Source: NBLH01 sp050296515
GTDB taxonomy: Bacteria; Bacteroidota; Bacteroidia; Bacteroidales; NBLH01
DNA length: 64,000 nucleotides
Assembly: GCA_050296515.1 (NCBI GenBank)
Contig: JBNKRJ010000118.1
Location: 1 to 64,000, forward strand
Direction: 5' to 3'
The position numbers and the translations under genes were made by a program. A model generated the notes under the pieces. That model made no database searches. It saw only the letters and a list, made by a program, of their open reading frames with translations, and had not been told where the DNA came from. Position 1 is the stretch's first letter. Every line of letters starts with the position of its first letter. Of this stretch, positions 15,888 through 24,325 are shown in pieces.

Positions 15888-16511
15888 ATGGAAAAAATAA
15901 GATATATCAAATTGGCTGCGATACTTCTATTTTTAATCTTTCAGATTAAAGCCAATTCACAGGCAATAGGTAACGAAACCAACCAGCTTGAACAAACATT
16001 TACTACAAAAAAACTTTCCAGCTTTCAACTGAAAGGTTTTGAGGCACGCGCCATTCAAAAAATACGCGATTTTGGAGATTACATCAGCCTGCTTTCAAAC
16101 AAAGATTACGATTTAAAGCTGCGAAAACAGGCCATTCAGATGTTTGAAGGCTTATTTCAAAACAAAACGGTAGTAATTAATAACCCTGAAAAAGAGCTGA
16201 TAAATTCAAAAAAAACAGATATTGAAGCTTATTCAAAAGCTATCCTGGAAAGCAAATACTCCGAAGTAAAAGTAAAAATCATCGACATTCAGCTTACAGA
16301 GCAATTACAACCTGTAAAAAACAACACTTACAAAGGCATTATCTCTTTTAAACAAAAGAATCAATATTTTAAGGATAAGTCACTGATAAACAGCAACACC
16401 AAGACAAAACAAGTTGAAATTTTATTGGTCAAAACCACCAAAAACTTTGGTAATAAAAAAGAGCAGGTTTGGAATGTGTTTTTGGGTGAGATTGGAATAA
16501 TTGATAATTAA
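15888..16511 (+). CDS. Exported protein of unknown function
   Basis: The 207-residue product begins with a signal peptide (hydrophobic core about 8-20, cleavage near K-A-N-S-Q). The mature part is Lys-rich with mixed helix and strand; I recognise no domain. It follows the membrane protein at 14754 but is separated by a palindromic repeat, so it may be independently transcribed. The ATG at 15888 is the only start consistent with the signal peptide. Confidence 0.6.
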   Translation: MEKIRYIKLAAILLFLIFQIKANSQAIGNETNQLEQTFTTKKLSSFQLKGFEARAIQKIRDFGDYISLLSNKDYDLKLRKQAIQMFEGLFQNKTVVINNPEKELINSKKTDIEAYSKAILESKYSEVKVKIIDIQLTEQLQPVKNNTYKGIISFKQKNQYFKDKSLINSNTKTKQVEILLVKTTKNFGNKKEQVWNVFLGEIGIIDN

Positions 16512-16626
16512 TGATTGACATTAGATAATTAATCATTGGTCATTCAAAGAAAACAGCTGCAAGGGTTACAATGACTAAATAATATACGATTGATGTTCCA
16601 TTTACCTATAGAGCAAAAATCAGATT

Positions 16627-17067
16627 CTAATTCCTCTTTTCAAATGGAACAATTTCCCCCTTTTCCACATAATTCTTTAAGCCATTCAACAACATTGCCC
16701 AGCAAAAAGATGAATGTTTGAAATGAAAATTACATTCGGGCCAGCCTTTGTGCCAAAATTTAACATGCACTTTACCATCAGTTTGCTCCAAGTCAAATCC
16801 GAAACTGGTGGGGTTCCAATTCGCATCTGACCTGGTCATTTTTATATGAAAAGTCTCATTAGGAATTAACATTACAACTTTACCAAACCAGTTGTAATCA
16901 TCACCAAAATAGAAATTATACTCCTGCCCTACCTCAGTAACTCCCTTGCACTTTAAAGGCCACCAATTGATTAAATGCTTCGGTTGACTCACAGCCTCAT
17001 ACACCTTTTCAACAGTTGAATCAATAAAAAGATCGTGGTAAATATCAAAAGACTTTTCAGTTTCCAT
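16627..17067 (-). CDS. SRPBCC (START/AHSA1-like) domain protein
   Basis: The 146-residue protein shows the SRPBCC pattern: an N-terminal strand with D-S-T-V-E-K-V-Y-E-A-V-S-Q-P (17-30), a central beta-grip including F-x-I-K-M-T, and a long C-terminal helix W-A-M-L-L-N-G-L-K-N-Y-V-E-K-G. These single-domain proteins bind hydrophobic ligands or act as chaperone activators. No signal peptide is present, so it is cytoplasmic. It is convergent with the gene at 15888 and has no clear operon partner. The ligand is unknown. Confidence 0.75.
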   Translation of the reverse strand: METEKSFDIYHDLFIDSTVEKVYEAVSQPKHLINWWPLKCKGVTEVGQEYNFYFGDDYNWFGKVVMLIPNETFHIKMTRSDANWNPTSFGFDLEQTDGKVHVKFWHKGWPECNFHFKHSSFCWAMLLNGLKNYVEKGEIVPFEKRN

Positions 17068-17489
17068 TGGTTGTTTTAGTTGGTTGGTTAATTCATCTAA
17101 ATTTAAGAAGAAATGCGATGGAAAATCATTGCTTATTTGTAAAGATTATAATTCTGCCTCATCTTTAAACATATTTTCTGCTTTCTAATAATTCACAATT
17201 AGAATTTTGCAACAAACATCTTGGGCGTTCTTCGACAAAAACCTTTAGCCTCATGACCGAAGGGAATAATCCGTGCTGCGTGCTACACCATTGAGTAGAT
17301 GAGCGAACAGGATATTTTTTCTTGATTTTTTGGTTCTTTTTCATCAAGGAAAAAGAACAAGAAAAAAGCTCAAAAGCATTCCAGGTTATAACTTATAAAA
17401 TTTAACGAAAAGTCTTCTTAACTTTATGGAATCCCTCCCAAAAACAAATCTTATTAGTACATTTATAAAACAAATTTAAACTCACAAAT
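17068..17489. other. Intergenic region with a repeat-like segment
   Basis: A 60-codon minus-strand frame (17165-17347) has no domain and looks like a translated dispersed repeat. At its right edge GTTCTTTTTC (17333-17342) and GAAAAAGAAC (17349-17358) form a perfect 10-bp inverted repeat with a 6-nt loop. I see no gene. TAACTTTA near 17420, one base off the -7 consensus, may be the promoter of the next gene. Confidence 0.4.
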
Positions 17490-20459
17490 ATGAAACACCT
17501 TGTTTACCTCATCACCCTTACAATCAGCCTGATATCAGCAGGACTATTCAATCAAAGCTGTCATCAAAAAGCCCATTCCGAAACCTTTCAGAGATATCAA
17601 CAAGAAGAGGAAATTGACACCCTTCCCTCTCCACCTGACACTATTCCGGTTTTAAAAATAAAAGGAGAAAAAGGCAGCATTCGCATGAGTGAGTTAACTG
17701 TAAATGTTGAGGTATTAGGTAACATTGCCCGCACCACCATGGAAATGAACTTCGAAAACAGCACAGACAGAATCCTCGAAGGTGAACTGAATTTCCCGTT
17801 AGGCGAAGGCCAGACAGTGACCCGCTTTGCCATGGATGTAAACGGCAAAATGCGCGAAGGAGTTGTGGTTGAAAAAGAAAAAGGCCAACAGGTGTTTGAA
17901 GCCATTGTGAGAAAAAATATTGACCCTGGTTTGTTAGAAAAAACCCAGGGAAATAATTTCAAAGCACGTGTGTATTCAGTTCCTGCAAAAGGAAACAAAC
18001 GTATTATCATTGCCTATGAACAGGAATTAATTGGAACGGAAAAAGGGAATTTATTCCTGTTGCCACTTCAATTCAAAGAAAAGATGAACAAATTCAGTAT
18101 TCGTGTGGAAGTGTTTAAGCAAGAGACAAAACCAGTACTTGAAAAGAACGAGCTCACCAATATTGAATTTGAAAGGTGGAACGAATCTTATATCGCCAAA
18201 AAAGAATTTACTGATTATGTTGCCAATAAGCAACTTGGTTTTGCCATTCCACCAACCAGTAATATCTATCAAACTTATGTTGAAAAAGCAACCAAACAAG
18301 TTGATGATGATTATTTCTATATCAACCTGAAACCTGAAAAACAATGGCTGGCAAAAACGGTTCCTTCGAAAATCTGTATTTTGTATGATGTTTCTTCATC
18401 AGTACAAAAAAAGGATACGTTGAAAGAAATCGCTGTTTTAGACAACTATTTTTCATCGATGAAAAGTGTTAAAATACAGCTGGTTACTTTCAGCAACGAA
18501 ATTCATAGCAACGAGCAATTCGAAATTAAAAAAGGCAACTGGGACGAATTAAAAAACAAACTCAAAAATCCTTCTTACGATGGTGCCACTCAATTAGGTG
18601 CGCTGGATTTATCAAAGTTCGACTGCAATGAATTTATTTTAATCACTGACGGGATTTCCAATTTTGGTAAATCAGAAATAAAAACCGGTAAAAAACCTGT
18701 AATGGTCATTAGTTCAACACAATCGGCAGACTTTTCTTACTTAAAATACATCGCAACAGCAACTGGTGGTCAATTCATAAATCTAATGAATGTGACTGTT
18801 GATCAAGCCTTTAAGAAATTAACTTCGCAGCCCTATCAATTTATTTCAGCAACTTATGATAAAGATGCTCTTGTAGAGGTGTATCCATCAATACCCAGTA
18901 ATTTCAAAACTAATTTCTCGTTAGCCGGGCAATTAAAAGCTGAAAATGCTGAAATTACCCTGAATTTTGGTTTTGGAAGTAAGGTTGTTGAGTCTGTTAA
19001 AGTAAAATTAAATAAAAAGGATCTGATGGCAGATAATAACCTGGTCAGTAGGATATGGGCCCAAAAGAAAATTTCGGAACTGGACATGCTTTACGAAAAA
19101 AACAAGGATGAAATCATTGCCCTTGGGAAAAAGCATTCCATTGTCACCCGAAATACCTCGTTAATTGTGCTCGACAGAATTGAAGATTATGTTCAGTATG
19201 AGATAGTTCCACCAAAAGAACTGCAAAAAGAATATTTCGAAATAGTTGAAAATCAAAACAAATCAAAACAAAGATTTGAGCAGGAACAACTTGAAAAGGT
19301 GGTTGAATACTTTAATACACGCATTAATTGGTGGGAAACTAAATACACCAAGGAAAAGAAAATAGTTGAAAATGATCCCCAAAAAGGAAATGCAACTGAT
19401 ACTACCAGGGTTCCTGCAATGGATGGTCCTGAAGAAGAAATTACAGAAAGCAGTGAATCATCAGTGGTAATGTTGGTTGAAGACCAGGAAGAAGTCAGTA
19501 ATGAATTTAATTTGGTTGATAGTAAGAAAAAAGACAAAAGTGAAAAAGAACGGGTTTCCAGCATCAAGCTAAACGCATGGGATCCTCAAACACCCTACAT
19601 GACTGAAATTAAAGAAGCTCAAAATAAATATCAGACCTACCTGGAATTGAAAAAGACCTATGCCTCTACCCCATCGTTTTACCTTGATGTTGCCAACTAT
19701 TTTGTAAAGCTTGGCGATAAAAAACTTGGTTTGCGCATTTTGTCAAACATTGCCGAAATGGAAGTGCAAAATCATGAGCTAATGCGTATTCTGGCACATC
19801 GCCTTGAGCAATTGGAATATTATGATTTAGCTATTACTATTTACGAAGAAGTGGTGAAAATAAGATCGGAAGAACCTCAGTCTTTCAGAGATTTATCGCT
19901 TTGCCTGGCGGCTGACAAACAATATCAAAAAGCCTTAGACATTATTTACAAAGCCATAAAAAAACCATGGGACAGTCGTTTCCCTGAAGTAGAAGGAATT
20001 ATGGCAGTTGAAATGAACCGGATTATTAGCAAAGCAGGTTCAGCAGTTGATACAAAAGCTGTTGATAAACGTTTAATCAAAGATATGCCTGTGGATATTC
20101 GAATTGTATTGAACTGGGATACAGATAATTCCGACATGGATCTTTGGGTAACTGATCCTTATGAAGTAAAATGTTTCTATTCGCATCCATTAACTTATAC
20201 GGGTGGAAGAATGTCGCGCGATTTTACAGGTGGCTATGGTCCTGAGGAATTTATGATTAAAGAAGCACTGACAGGCCAATACAAAGTACAGGCAAACTAT
20301 TATGGTTCAAGAGCTCAAAAAATCACCGGCCCGACTACCATTTACCTTGAAATATACACCAACTACGGCAAACCAAACGAAAAAAAGGAAACCATTACCA
20401 TGCAACTGGCCGAAAAAGCAGAGGTAGTTGATATTGGGGTGATGGAGTTTGGGAAATAA
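17490..20459 (+). CDS. VIT and VWA domain protein with C-terminal YfaP-like (DUF2135) domain
   Basis: This 989-residue exported protein has a signal peptide (hydrophobic core 3-20; a weak lipobox at Cys24). A VIT domain follows at about 60-185, with the hallmark L-G-E-G-Q-T-V-T-R-F-A-M-D-V-N-G-K (104-120). The VWA domain (about 293-450) has D300-V-S302-S-S304 and L-I-T-D-G-I-S for metal binding. A Glu-rich linker (about 625-695) leads to TPR-like helices (about 700-840) and a C-terminal beta-domain from I-R-I-V-L-N-W-D-T-D-N-S-D-M-D-L-W-V (about 868) like YfaP/DUF2135. VIT-VWA proteins typically mediate extracellular protein interaction. It precedes the kinase-phosphatase cluster on the same strand but is separated from it by a hairpin repeat and a promoter, so membership is possible, not proven. 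Confidence 0.8.
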   Translation: MKHLVYLITLTISLISAGLFNQSCHQKAHSETFQRYQQEEEIDTLPSPPDTIPVLKIKGEKGSIRMSELTVNVEVLGNIARTTMEMNFENSTDRILEGELNFPLGEGQTVTRFAMDVNGKMREGVVVEKEKGQQVFEAIVRKNIDPGLLEKTQGNNFKARVYSVPAKGNKRIIIAYEQELIGTEKGNLFLLPLQFKEKMNKFSIRVEVFKQETKPVLEKNELTNIEFERWNESYIAKKEFTDYVANKQLGFAIPPTSNIYQTYVEKATKQVDDDYFYINLKPEKQWLAKTVPSKICILYDVSSSVQKKDTLKEIAVLDNYFSSMKSVKIQLVTFSNEIHSNEQFEIKKGNWDELKNKLKNPSYDGATQLGALDLSKFDCNEFILITDGISNFGKSEIKTGKKPVMVISSTQSADFSYLKYIATATGGQFINLMNVTVDQAFKKLTSQPYQFISATYDKDALVEVYPSIPSNFKTNFSLAGQLKAENAEITLNFGFGSKVVESVKVKLNKKDLMADNNLVSRIWAQKKISELDMLYEKNKDEIIALGKKHSIVTRNTSLIVLDRIEDYVQYEIVPPKELQKEYFEIVENQNKSKQRFEQEQLEKVVEYFNTRINWWETKYTKEKKIVENDPQKGNATDTTRVPAMDGPEEEITESSESSVVMLVEDQEEVSNEFNLVDSKKKDKSEKERVSSIKLNAWDPQTPYMTEIKEAQNKYQTYLELKKTYASTPSFYLDVANYFVKLGDKKLGLRILSNIAEMEVQNHELMRILAHRLEQLEYYDLAITIYEEVVKIRSEEPQSFRDLSLCLAADKQYQKALDIIYKAIKKPWDSRFPEVEGIMAVEMNRIISKAGSAVDTKAVDKRLIKDMPVDIRIVLNWDTDNSDMDLWVTDPYEVKCFYSHPLTYTGGRMSRDFTGGYGPEEFMIKEALTGQYKVQANYYGSRAQKITGPTTIYLEIYTNYGKPNEKKETITMQLAEKAEVVDIGVMEFGK

Positions 20460-20471
20460 AATAACTTTTTC

Positions 20472-20532
20472 ACCACAGAGAACACAGATTTCCACAGATT
20501 ATTTTTCTGTGTTAATCTGTGCTTTTTGTGGT
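20472..20532. repeat. Nested palindromic repeat, CACAG family
   Basis: Three nested stems: ACCAC (20472-20476) with GTGGT (20528-20532), CACAGATT (20483-20490) with AATCTGTG (20514-20521), and CACAGA (20493-20498) with TCTGTG (20506-20511). A relative occurs at 35984-36032. It separates the VIT-VWA gene from the next promoter and may also stop transcription. Confidence 0.6.
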
Positions 20533-20573
20533 AAAGATTCTTATGTTCAAGTCCATCTCTAAACAAAAATCAC

Positions 20574-20581
20574 TAACTTTG
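20574..20581 (+). promoter_or_regulatory. -7 promoter element upstream of the signalling cluster
   Basis: TAACTTTG fits TAnnTTTG, 29 nt before the ATG at 20611. A convincing -33 TTTG is not visible. It could start transcription of the coiled-coil gene and the following cluster. Confidence 0.45.
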
Positions 20582-20610
20582 GAATAAACTTAACCAATTC
20601 TGTTTATCCT

Positions 20611-22149
20611 ATGAGCGGGCCTAAAAGCTTTTCCGTGCATGTATTTGATGCCAGGCTTAAAGAGATTTTTTCCATCCAATCGCAAATAAATCAACTATTT
20701 AAAGAACTCCTGAATTACAAAGTAAATGATAAAGAATTAGCCATTAACTTTGACTGTTCTGATTTTATCGAAGCAAATGAATATGAATTTAATGAACAGC
20801 TAAAAAGCTTCAAATTGGGTTACAAAGGAAGGGTTGAACAAAGCAAATATGACTCAATAAATAGTAAGGTTGAAAAAAAACTTAAACAGCTCAGCAGTTT
20901 TTTGGCCAAAGCAAATTCACAAAAAAAAGATTTCTTTGACAAAAGACAAGACTATTTAAGTTATGTTTCGTACGATAATTACTACAACAATTCTCATCAA
21001 TCTTTTAATCGGTTTAAAACAGAACTAACCGGTTATTTAAAGAAAAATATCAAAGAAAATCAGCCTGAAGTATTTGAAAAATCAAAAGAGCAAATTGAAA
21101 AAATAGAGCCCGAAATTAAAAAAAGAAAATTTGAATTCGGCTTTAGAAAAAAAGAACAGAATAGTAAAGAAGAAATCACTCAATATTTTGATAAACAGGA
21201 AGAAAAGGCAAGTTCCATTAGAAATGAAATTGCAAAAAAAGCAATGCTTCAGTCCCTTTCACAAAATAAAAAAGAACAGCCTGTAGCAGAAATAACCAAC
21301 AATGAAGAAATTGAAAAACTGGTCAATACCATCGAAAACAAAATAGATGCAGTTGAGGATAAAAAACTGAGGTTAAAATTTAAAGCAGGTCTGAAAAAAC
21401 TGAAACAAAGCGAAGTTTTTACTGACATCTATTTTTACAAGGAATTCTTTGATAACCTATCGCAATCGGAAAAAACACAGAACTACAAAAAACAGATAAA
21501 AGATACTCTGTATCAACTAAATACATCAGAATTCACCCAAAGTATTATTCAGAAAAAAAGCAACCTGCAACAATATGCTATTGAATTACTTGAAGCTGAA
21601 AGCATTAAGAATTATCAGATTGAGAACTTCCAGAGTCAATGTCACTTTTTAAAAGAAGAAAACAAGGAGTTGATTGAAGCTGAATTCGTTAAAAAGAAAG
21701 AAAACGAGTTTTTAAAGCAACAACTGGTCAATGGTTTGCAAAACTTGAACTACAAAGTAATGGACGATATGGAAGTAATTGATTTTGAGAAACAATCAGA
21801 CTTCCTGTTCAAGGTTCCCAATCAGAAAAATTATGTAAATTTAAGAATCAATAAAGACAATGATATTGCTTATAATTTTTTAATCGAAGAGGACAAAGAC
21901 CAGCTTAGTTTTGATAAAAAAAAGGAAAAAGTAATAGAAATGGAATCTACATGCAAATCATTCAAAGACGTATTGAAAGAACTGGAAGAAATGGGGCTGG
22001 ACATTGAAATGACAAAAGCCAGCGATGCTGATATGGAAAAGCTAATGCAGGCTCCTGAAAAATACAGGGATAAAATTGAAAAAGCAGAGCAGGAACAAGA
22101 AAGGGCACGAGAAAGAGAATTGAAGAAGAAGTATTTGGATGGTGGCTAG
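20611..22149 (+). CDS. Coiled-coil protein of the kinase-phosphatase cluster
   Basis: The 512-residue protein is hydrophilic, without signal peptide or membrane span. It begins M-S-G-P-K-S-F-S-V and is dominated by predicted coiled coils (about 60-390, very rich in Lys, Glu and Gln). Residues about 375-465 form a mixed alpha/beta segment (N-Y-K-V-M-D-D-M-E-V-I-D-F and Y-V-N-L-R-I-N-K-D-N-D), followed by a charged helix to the end. I do not recognise a named family. Position as the first gene before the AAA+ ATPase, kinases, FHA protein and phosphatase suggests a scaffold or substrate adaptor for that machinery; this is inference from context. Confidence 0.65.
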   Translation: MSGPKSFSVHVFDARLKEIFSIQSQINQLFKELLNYKVNDKELAINFDCSDFIEANEYEFNEQLKSFKLGYKGRVEQSKYDSINSKVEKKLKQLSSFLAKANSQKKDFFDKRQDYLSYVSYDNYYNNSHQSFNRFKTELTGYLKKNIKENQPEVFEKSKEQIEKIEPEIKKRKFEFGFRKKEQNSKEEITQYFDKQEEKASSIRNEIAKKAMLQSLSQNKKEQPVAEITNNEEIEKLVNTIENKIDAVEDKKLRLKFKAGLKKLKQSEVFTDIYFYKEFFDNLSQSEKTQNYKKQIKDTLYQLNTSEFTQSIIQKKSNLQQYAIELLEAESIKNYQIENFQSQCHFLKEENKELIEAEFVKKKENEFLKQQLVNGLQNLNYKVMDDMEVIDFEKQSDFLFKVPNQKNYVNLRINKDNDIAYNFLIEEDKDQLSFDKKKEKVIEMESTCKSFKDVLKELEEMGLDIEMTKASDADMEKLMQAPEKYRDKIEKAEQEQERARERELKKKYLDGG

Positions 22150-22151
22150 CT

Positions 22152-22262
22152 ATTAGCAGTTGGCTGCTGGCAGCTAGCAAATTATAGGAACTAATAGTCA
22201 ATGATCAAAGTATCTTCAATTGTCAGAAGCCAGAGGCTAGAAGCCAATAGCCAGAAGCTCCA
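22152..22262. repeat. Degenerate inverted repeat, CTGG family
   Basis: The left arm around TTGGCTGCTGGCAGCTAGC and the right arm around AGCCAATAGCCAGAAGCT are imperfect complements built from short CTGG/GGCT units. Similar elements lie at 32466-32530 and 63186-63238. It occupies the gap between the coiled-coil and ATPase genes. Confidence 0.5.
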
Positions 22263-22316
22263 AAAAACAATAGTATAGAAAAACAAAGTAAAGAATCATA
22301 TAAAACACTGCACTAT

Positions 22317-24200
22317 ATGAACCTACAAGAAATCTTCCCCCGATGGATGTCTGAATTCAGGCGATTCCAGAACTTAAAATCGCAATTATTCCTTTACGGA
22401 AATGTGTATGACTGCTATTACTTCCCTGTAAACCACAAAGAAGCGCAAACTGAAGAGGAACTGAAATGGGCCAAATTTCCCAACCTTGAAACCTTGATGC
22501 GCAGGTACTTGCTGAATGAAAATTACGAGATTGTTACTTATTATGATATCATTGACGGTCTGGAGGTTTACTCATCGAACGAGGAAGAAATCAATAAAGA
22601 CACGATTCTGAAGTTTTTGGCCAAAGACAATGAACAGGCAAAAAGCGAATACAAAAATGCCGACATCAGGCAGGTCGAAAATAATCTGGATAATGTGCTG
22701 AGTTTCATGCGATATTTGGTTGGAAACAAAACAAAGCTAAGTGCAGGAATAGTGAATTACTCATCGCGCTTTAGCATGAACCCAAACTCGTTGGCCGAAA
22801 ATGAGCGAAAAATATTTTTAAAGCTGTTAAAATCAGCGCAGGAAGCACGAACTATTCGCACCCCTGAAGGCAAAAAGAATAATATACTGATTTTTATTTG
22901 CGATAAACTGAATGATATCCCAAGTTGGTTACTTCTGGAAAATCCATTAACTAAAGGTATTGACATACAAAAACCGAATAAAAAAGAACGCCTTCGATTT
23001 TTTAATGTCCAAAGCCAGTTTTTCTTTCATGAAGGTGCTGAAATTGATACAAAAGAGGTTCCCGATAAGTTTGTCAACTTAACAGACAATCTGACAAACA
23101 GCGAATTAGAAGATTTGATTATTATTTCAAACGAAGAAAAAATACATGTAAACAGCATTAACCAGATTGTTGACTTATTTAAGTATGGTTTAAAAGAAAA
23201 CTTCTGGCAGGATTTACCTAAAGAGAAAATCAACAATGCCGATAAAGAACTGAAAAAAAGAGTATTAGGACAGGATTATGCCATTCAGAAAAGTGTTGAG
23301 ATAATTCGAAGAGCAAAGCTGGGATTGCATTCCATTGACCAGAAAAATCCGAAAAGTAAACCCAAAGGAGTGCTGTTTTTTGCAGGGCCAACGGGGGTTG
23401 GTAAAACAGAGTTAGCAAAATCATTGGCCGAACTCATCTTTAGTGATGAAGACGCCATTGTTCGTTTCGACATGAGCGAGTATAACGACGGAAACTCTGA
23501 TGTAAAGCTGATTGGTGCTCCTCCAGGATACGTTGGATATGAAGAAGGCGGTCAGCTAACCACCAAAATGAAATCAAAGCCCTTCTCCATTGTTTTGTTT
23601 GATGAAATTGAAAAAGCACATCCTGTTGTTTTCGATAAATTCCTGCAGATTCTCGACGATGGACGCCTGACAGATGGCAAGGGAGAAACCGTTTATTTCA
23701 CAGAATCGTTAATCATTTTCACCAGCAACCTTGGCGTGTATAAGCTTGATAATGAAGGCAGAAGAGTTCAAAACATCATGTACAATGACGACTATGCAGT
23801 GATGTCGGAAAAAATAATGAATGAGATTGTACGCTTTTTCACAACCTCTCTTAACCGTCCTGAAATTTTAAATCGTTTTGGTGACAATTTCGTGGTGTTT
23901 GATTTTATAAGGCCGCCGGTTGATAAGCTCATCTTAATGAAAAACCTGAATGTGATAAAAAAGAACCTGTTGAAACAAAAGAACTGTCAGTTTGAATATG
24001 ATGAGCAATTTGCCGACTTGTTTTTAGAGCATTATGTAGCACAGAACTTGCACATGGGCGGTCGCGGCATCATCAATAAAATTGAAACCGAAATAAAAAA
24101 CGGAATTACCAACTTTATGTACGAACAGGATCAAACTGAGAATTTTAACTTTAGGGTGTTTATTGATAAAGATAAAAAGGTTGATTTTGAATTGATATAA
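22317..24200 (+). CDS. ClpB-like AAA+ ATPase with degenerate N-terminal ATPase domain
   Basis: The 627-residue protein has a C-terminal AAA+ module (about 310-610) closely like the second ATPase domain of ClpB/ClpV: Walker A G357-P-T-G-V-G-K-T, pore loop G-Y-V-G-Y-E-E-G-G (404-412), Walker B I-V-L-F-D-E (425-430), sensor 1 T-S-N (469-471), a C-terminal helical lid and a G-G-R-G sensor-2 motif. Residues about 15-300 look like a second ATPase-type domain (F-L-Y-G-N-V at 25-30, I-L-I-F-I-C-D-K-L at 190-198) that lacks a Walker A. The usual ClpB middle coiled coil and N-domain are missing. It should form a hexamer that threads or remodels protein, in the cytoplasm. It stands between the coiled-coil protein and two kinases. 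Confidence 0.85.
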   Translation: MNLQEIFPRWMSEFRRFQNLKSQLFLYGNVYDCYYFPVNHKEAQTEEELKWAKFPNLETLMRRYLLNENYEIVTYYDIIDGLEVYSSNEEEINKDTILKFLAKDNEQAKSEYKNADIRQVENNLDNVLSFMRYLVGNKTKLSAGIVNYSSRFSMNPNSLAENERKIFLKLLKSAQEARTIRTPEGKKNNILIFICDKLNDIPSWLLLENPLTKGIDIQKPNKKERLRFFNVQSQFFFHEGAEIDTKEVPDKFVNLTDNLTNSELEDLIIISNEEKIHVNSINQIVDLFKYGLKENFWQDLPKEKINNADKELKKRVLGQDYAIQKSVEIIRRAKLGLHSIDQKNPKSKPKGVLFFAGPTGVGKTELAKSLAELIFSDEDAIVRFDMSEYNDGNSDVKLIGAPPGYVGYEEGGQLTTKMKSKPFSIVLFDEIEKAHPVVFDKFLQILDDGRLTDGKGETVYFTESLIIFTSNLGVYKLDNEGRRVQNIMYNDDYAVMSEKIMNEIVRFFTTSLNRPEILNRFGDNFVVFDFIRPPVDKLILMKNLNVIKKNLLKQKNCQFEYDEQFADLFLEHYVAQNLHMGGRGIINKIETEIKNGITNFMYEQDQTENFNFRVFIDKDKKVDFELI

Positions 24201-24211
24201 TTAAAAAGATA

Positions 24212-24304
24212 GAACGCGAATGACGCGGATTTTCAAACGCGGATTTTTAAAGATCTAAAATCTGTTTAAATCAGCGTTGCCTCGCATCCGTGTCATCTGC
24301 GTTC
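24212..24304. repeat. Inverted repeat, GCGGAT family
   Basis: GAACGCGAATGACGCGGAT (24212-24230) and ATCCGTGTCATCTGCGTTC (24286-24304) are 19-nt inverted repeats with a few mismatches. The element fills the space between the ATPase gene and the first kinase and ends 21 nt before the kinase start. It is far more GC-rich than its surroundings. Confidence 0.6.
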
Positions 24305-24325
24305 CAACATAGTTGTATTAAAATA

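Noticed and set aside
17165..17347. 60-codon minus-strand frame
   Set aside because: Low-complexity ends and overlap with an inverted repeat suggest a translated intergenic repeat.
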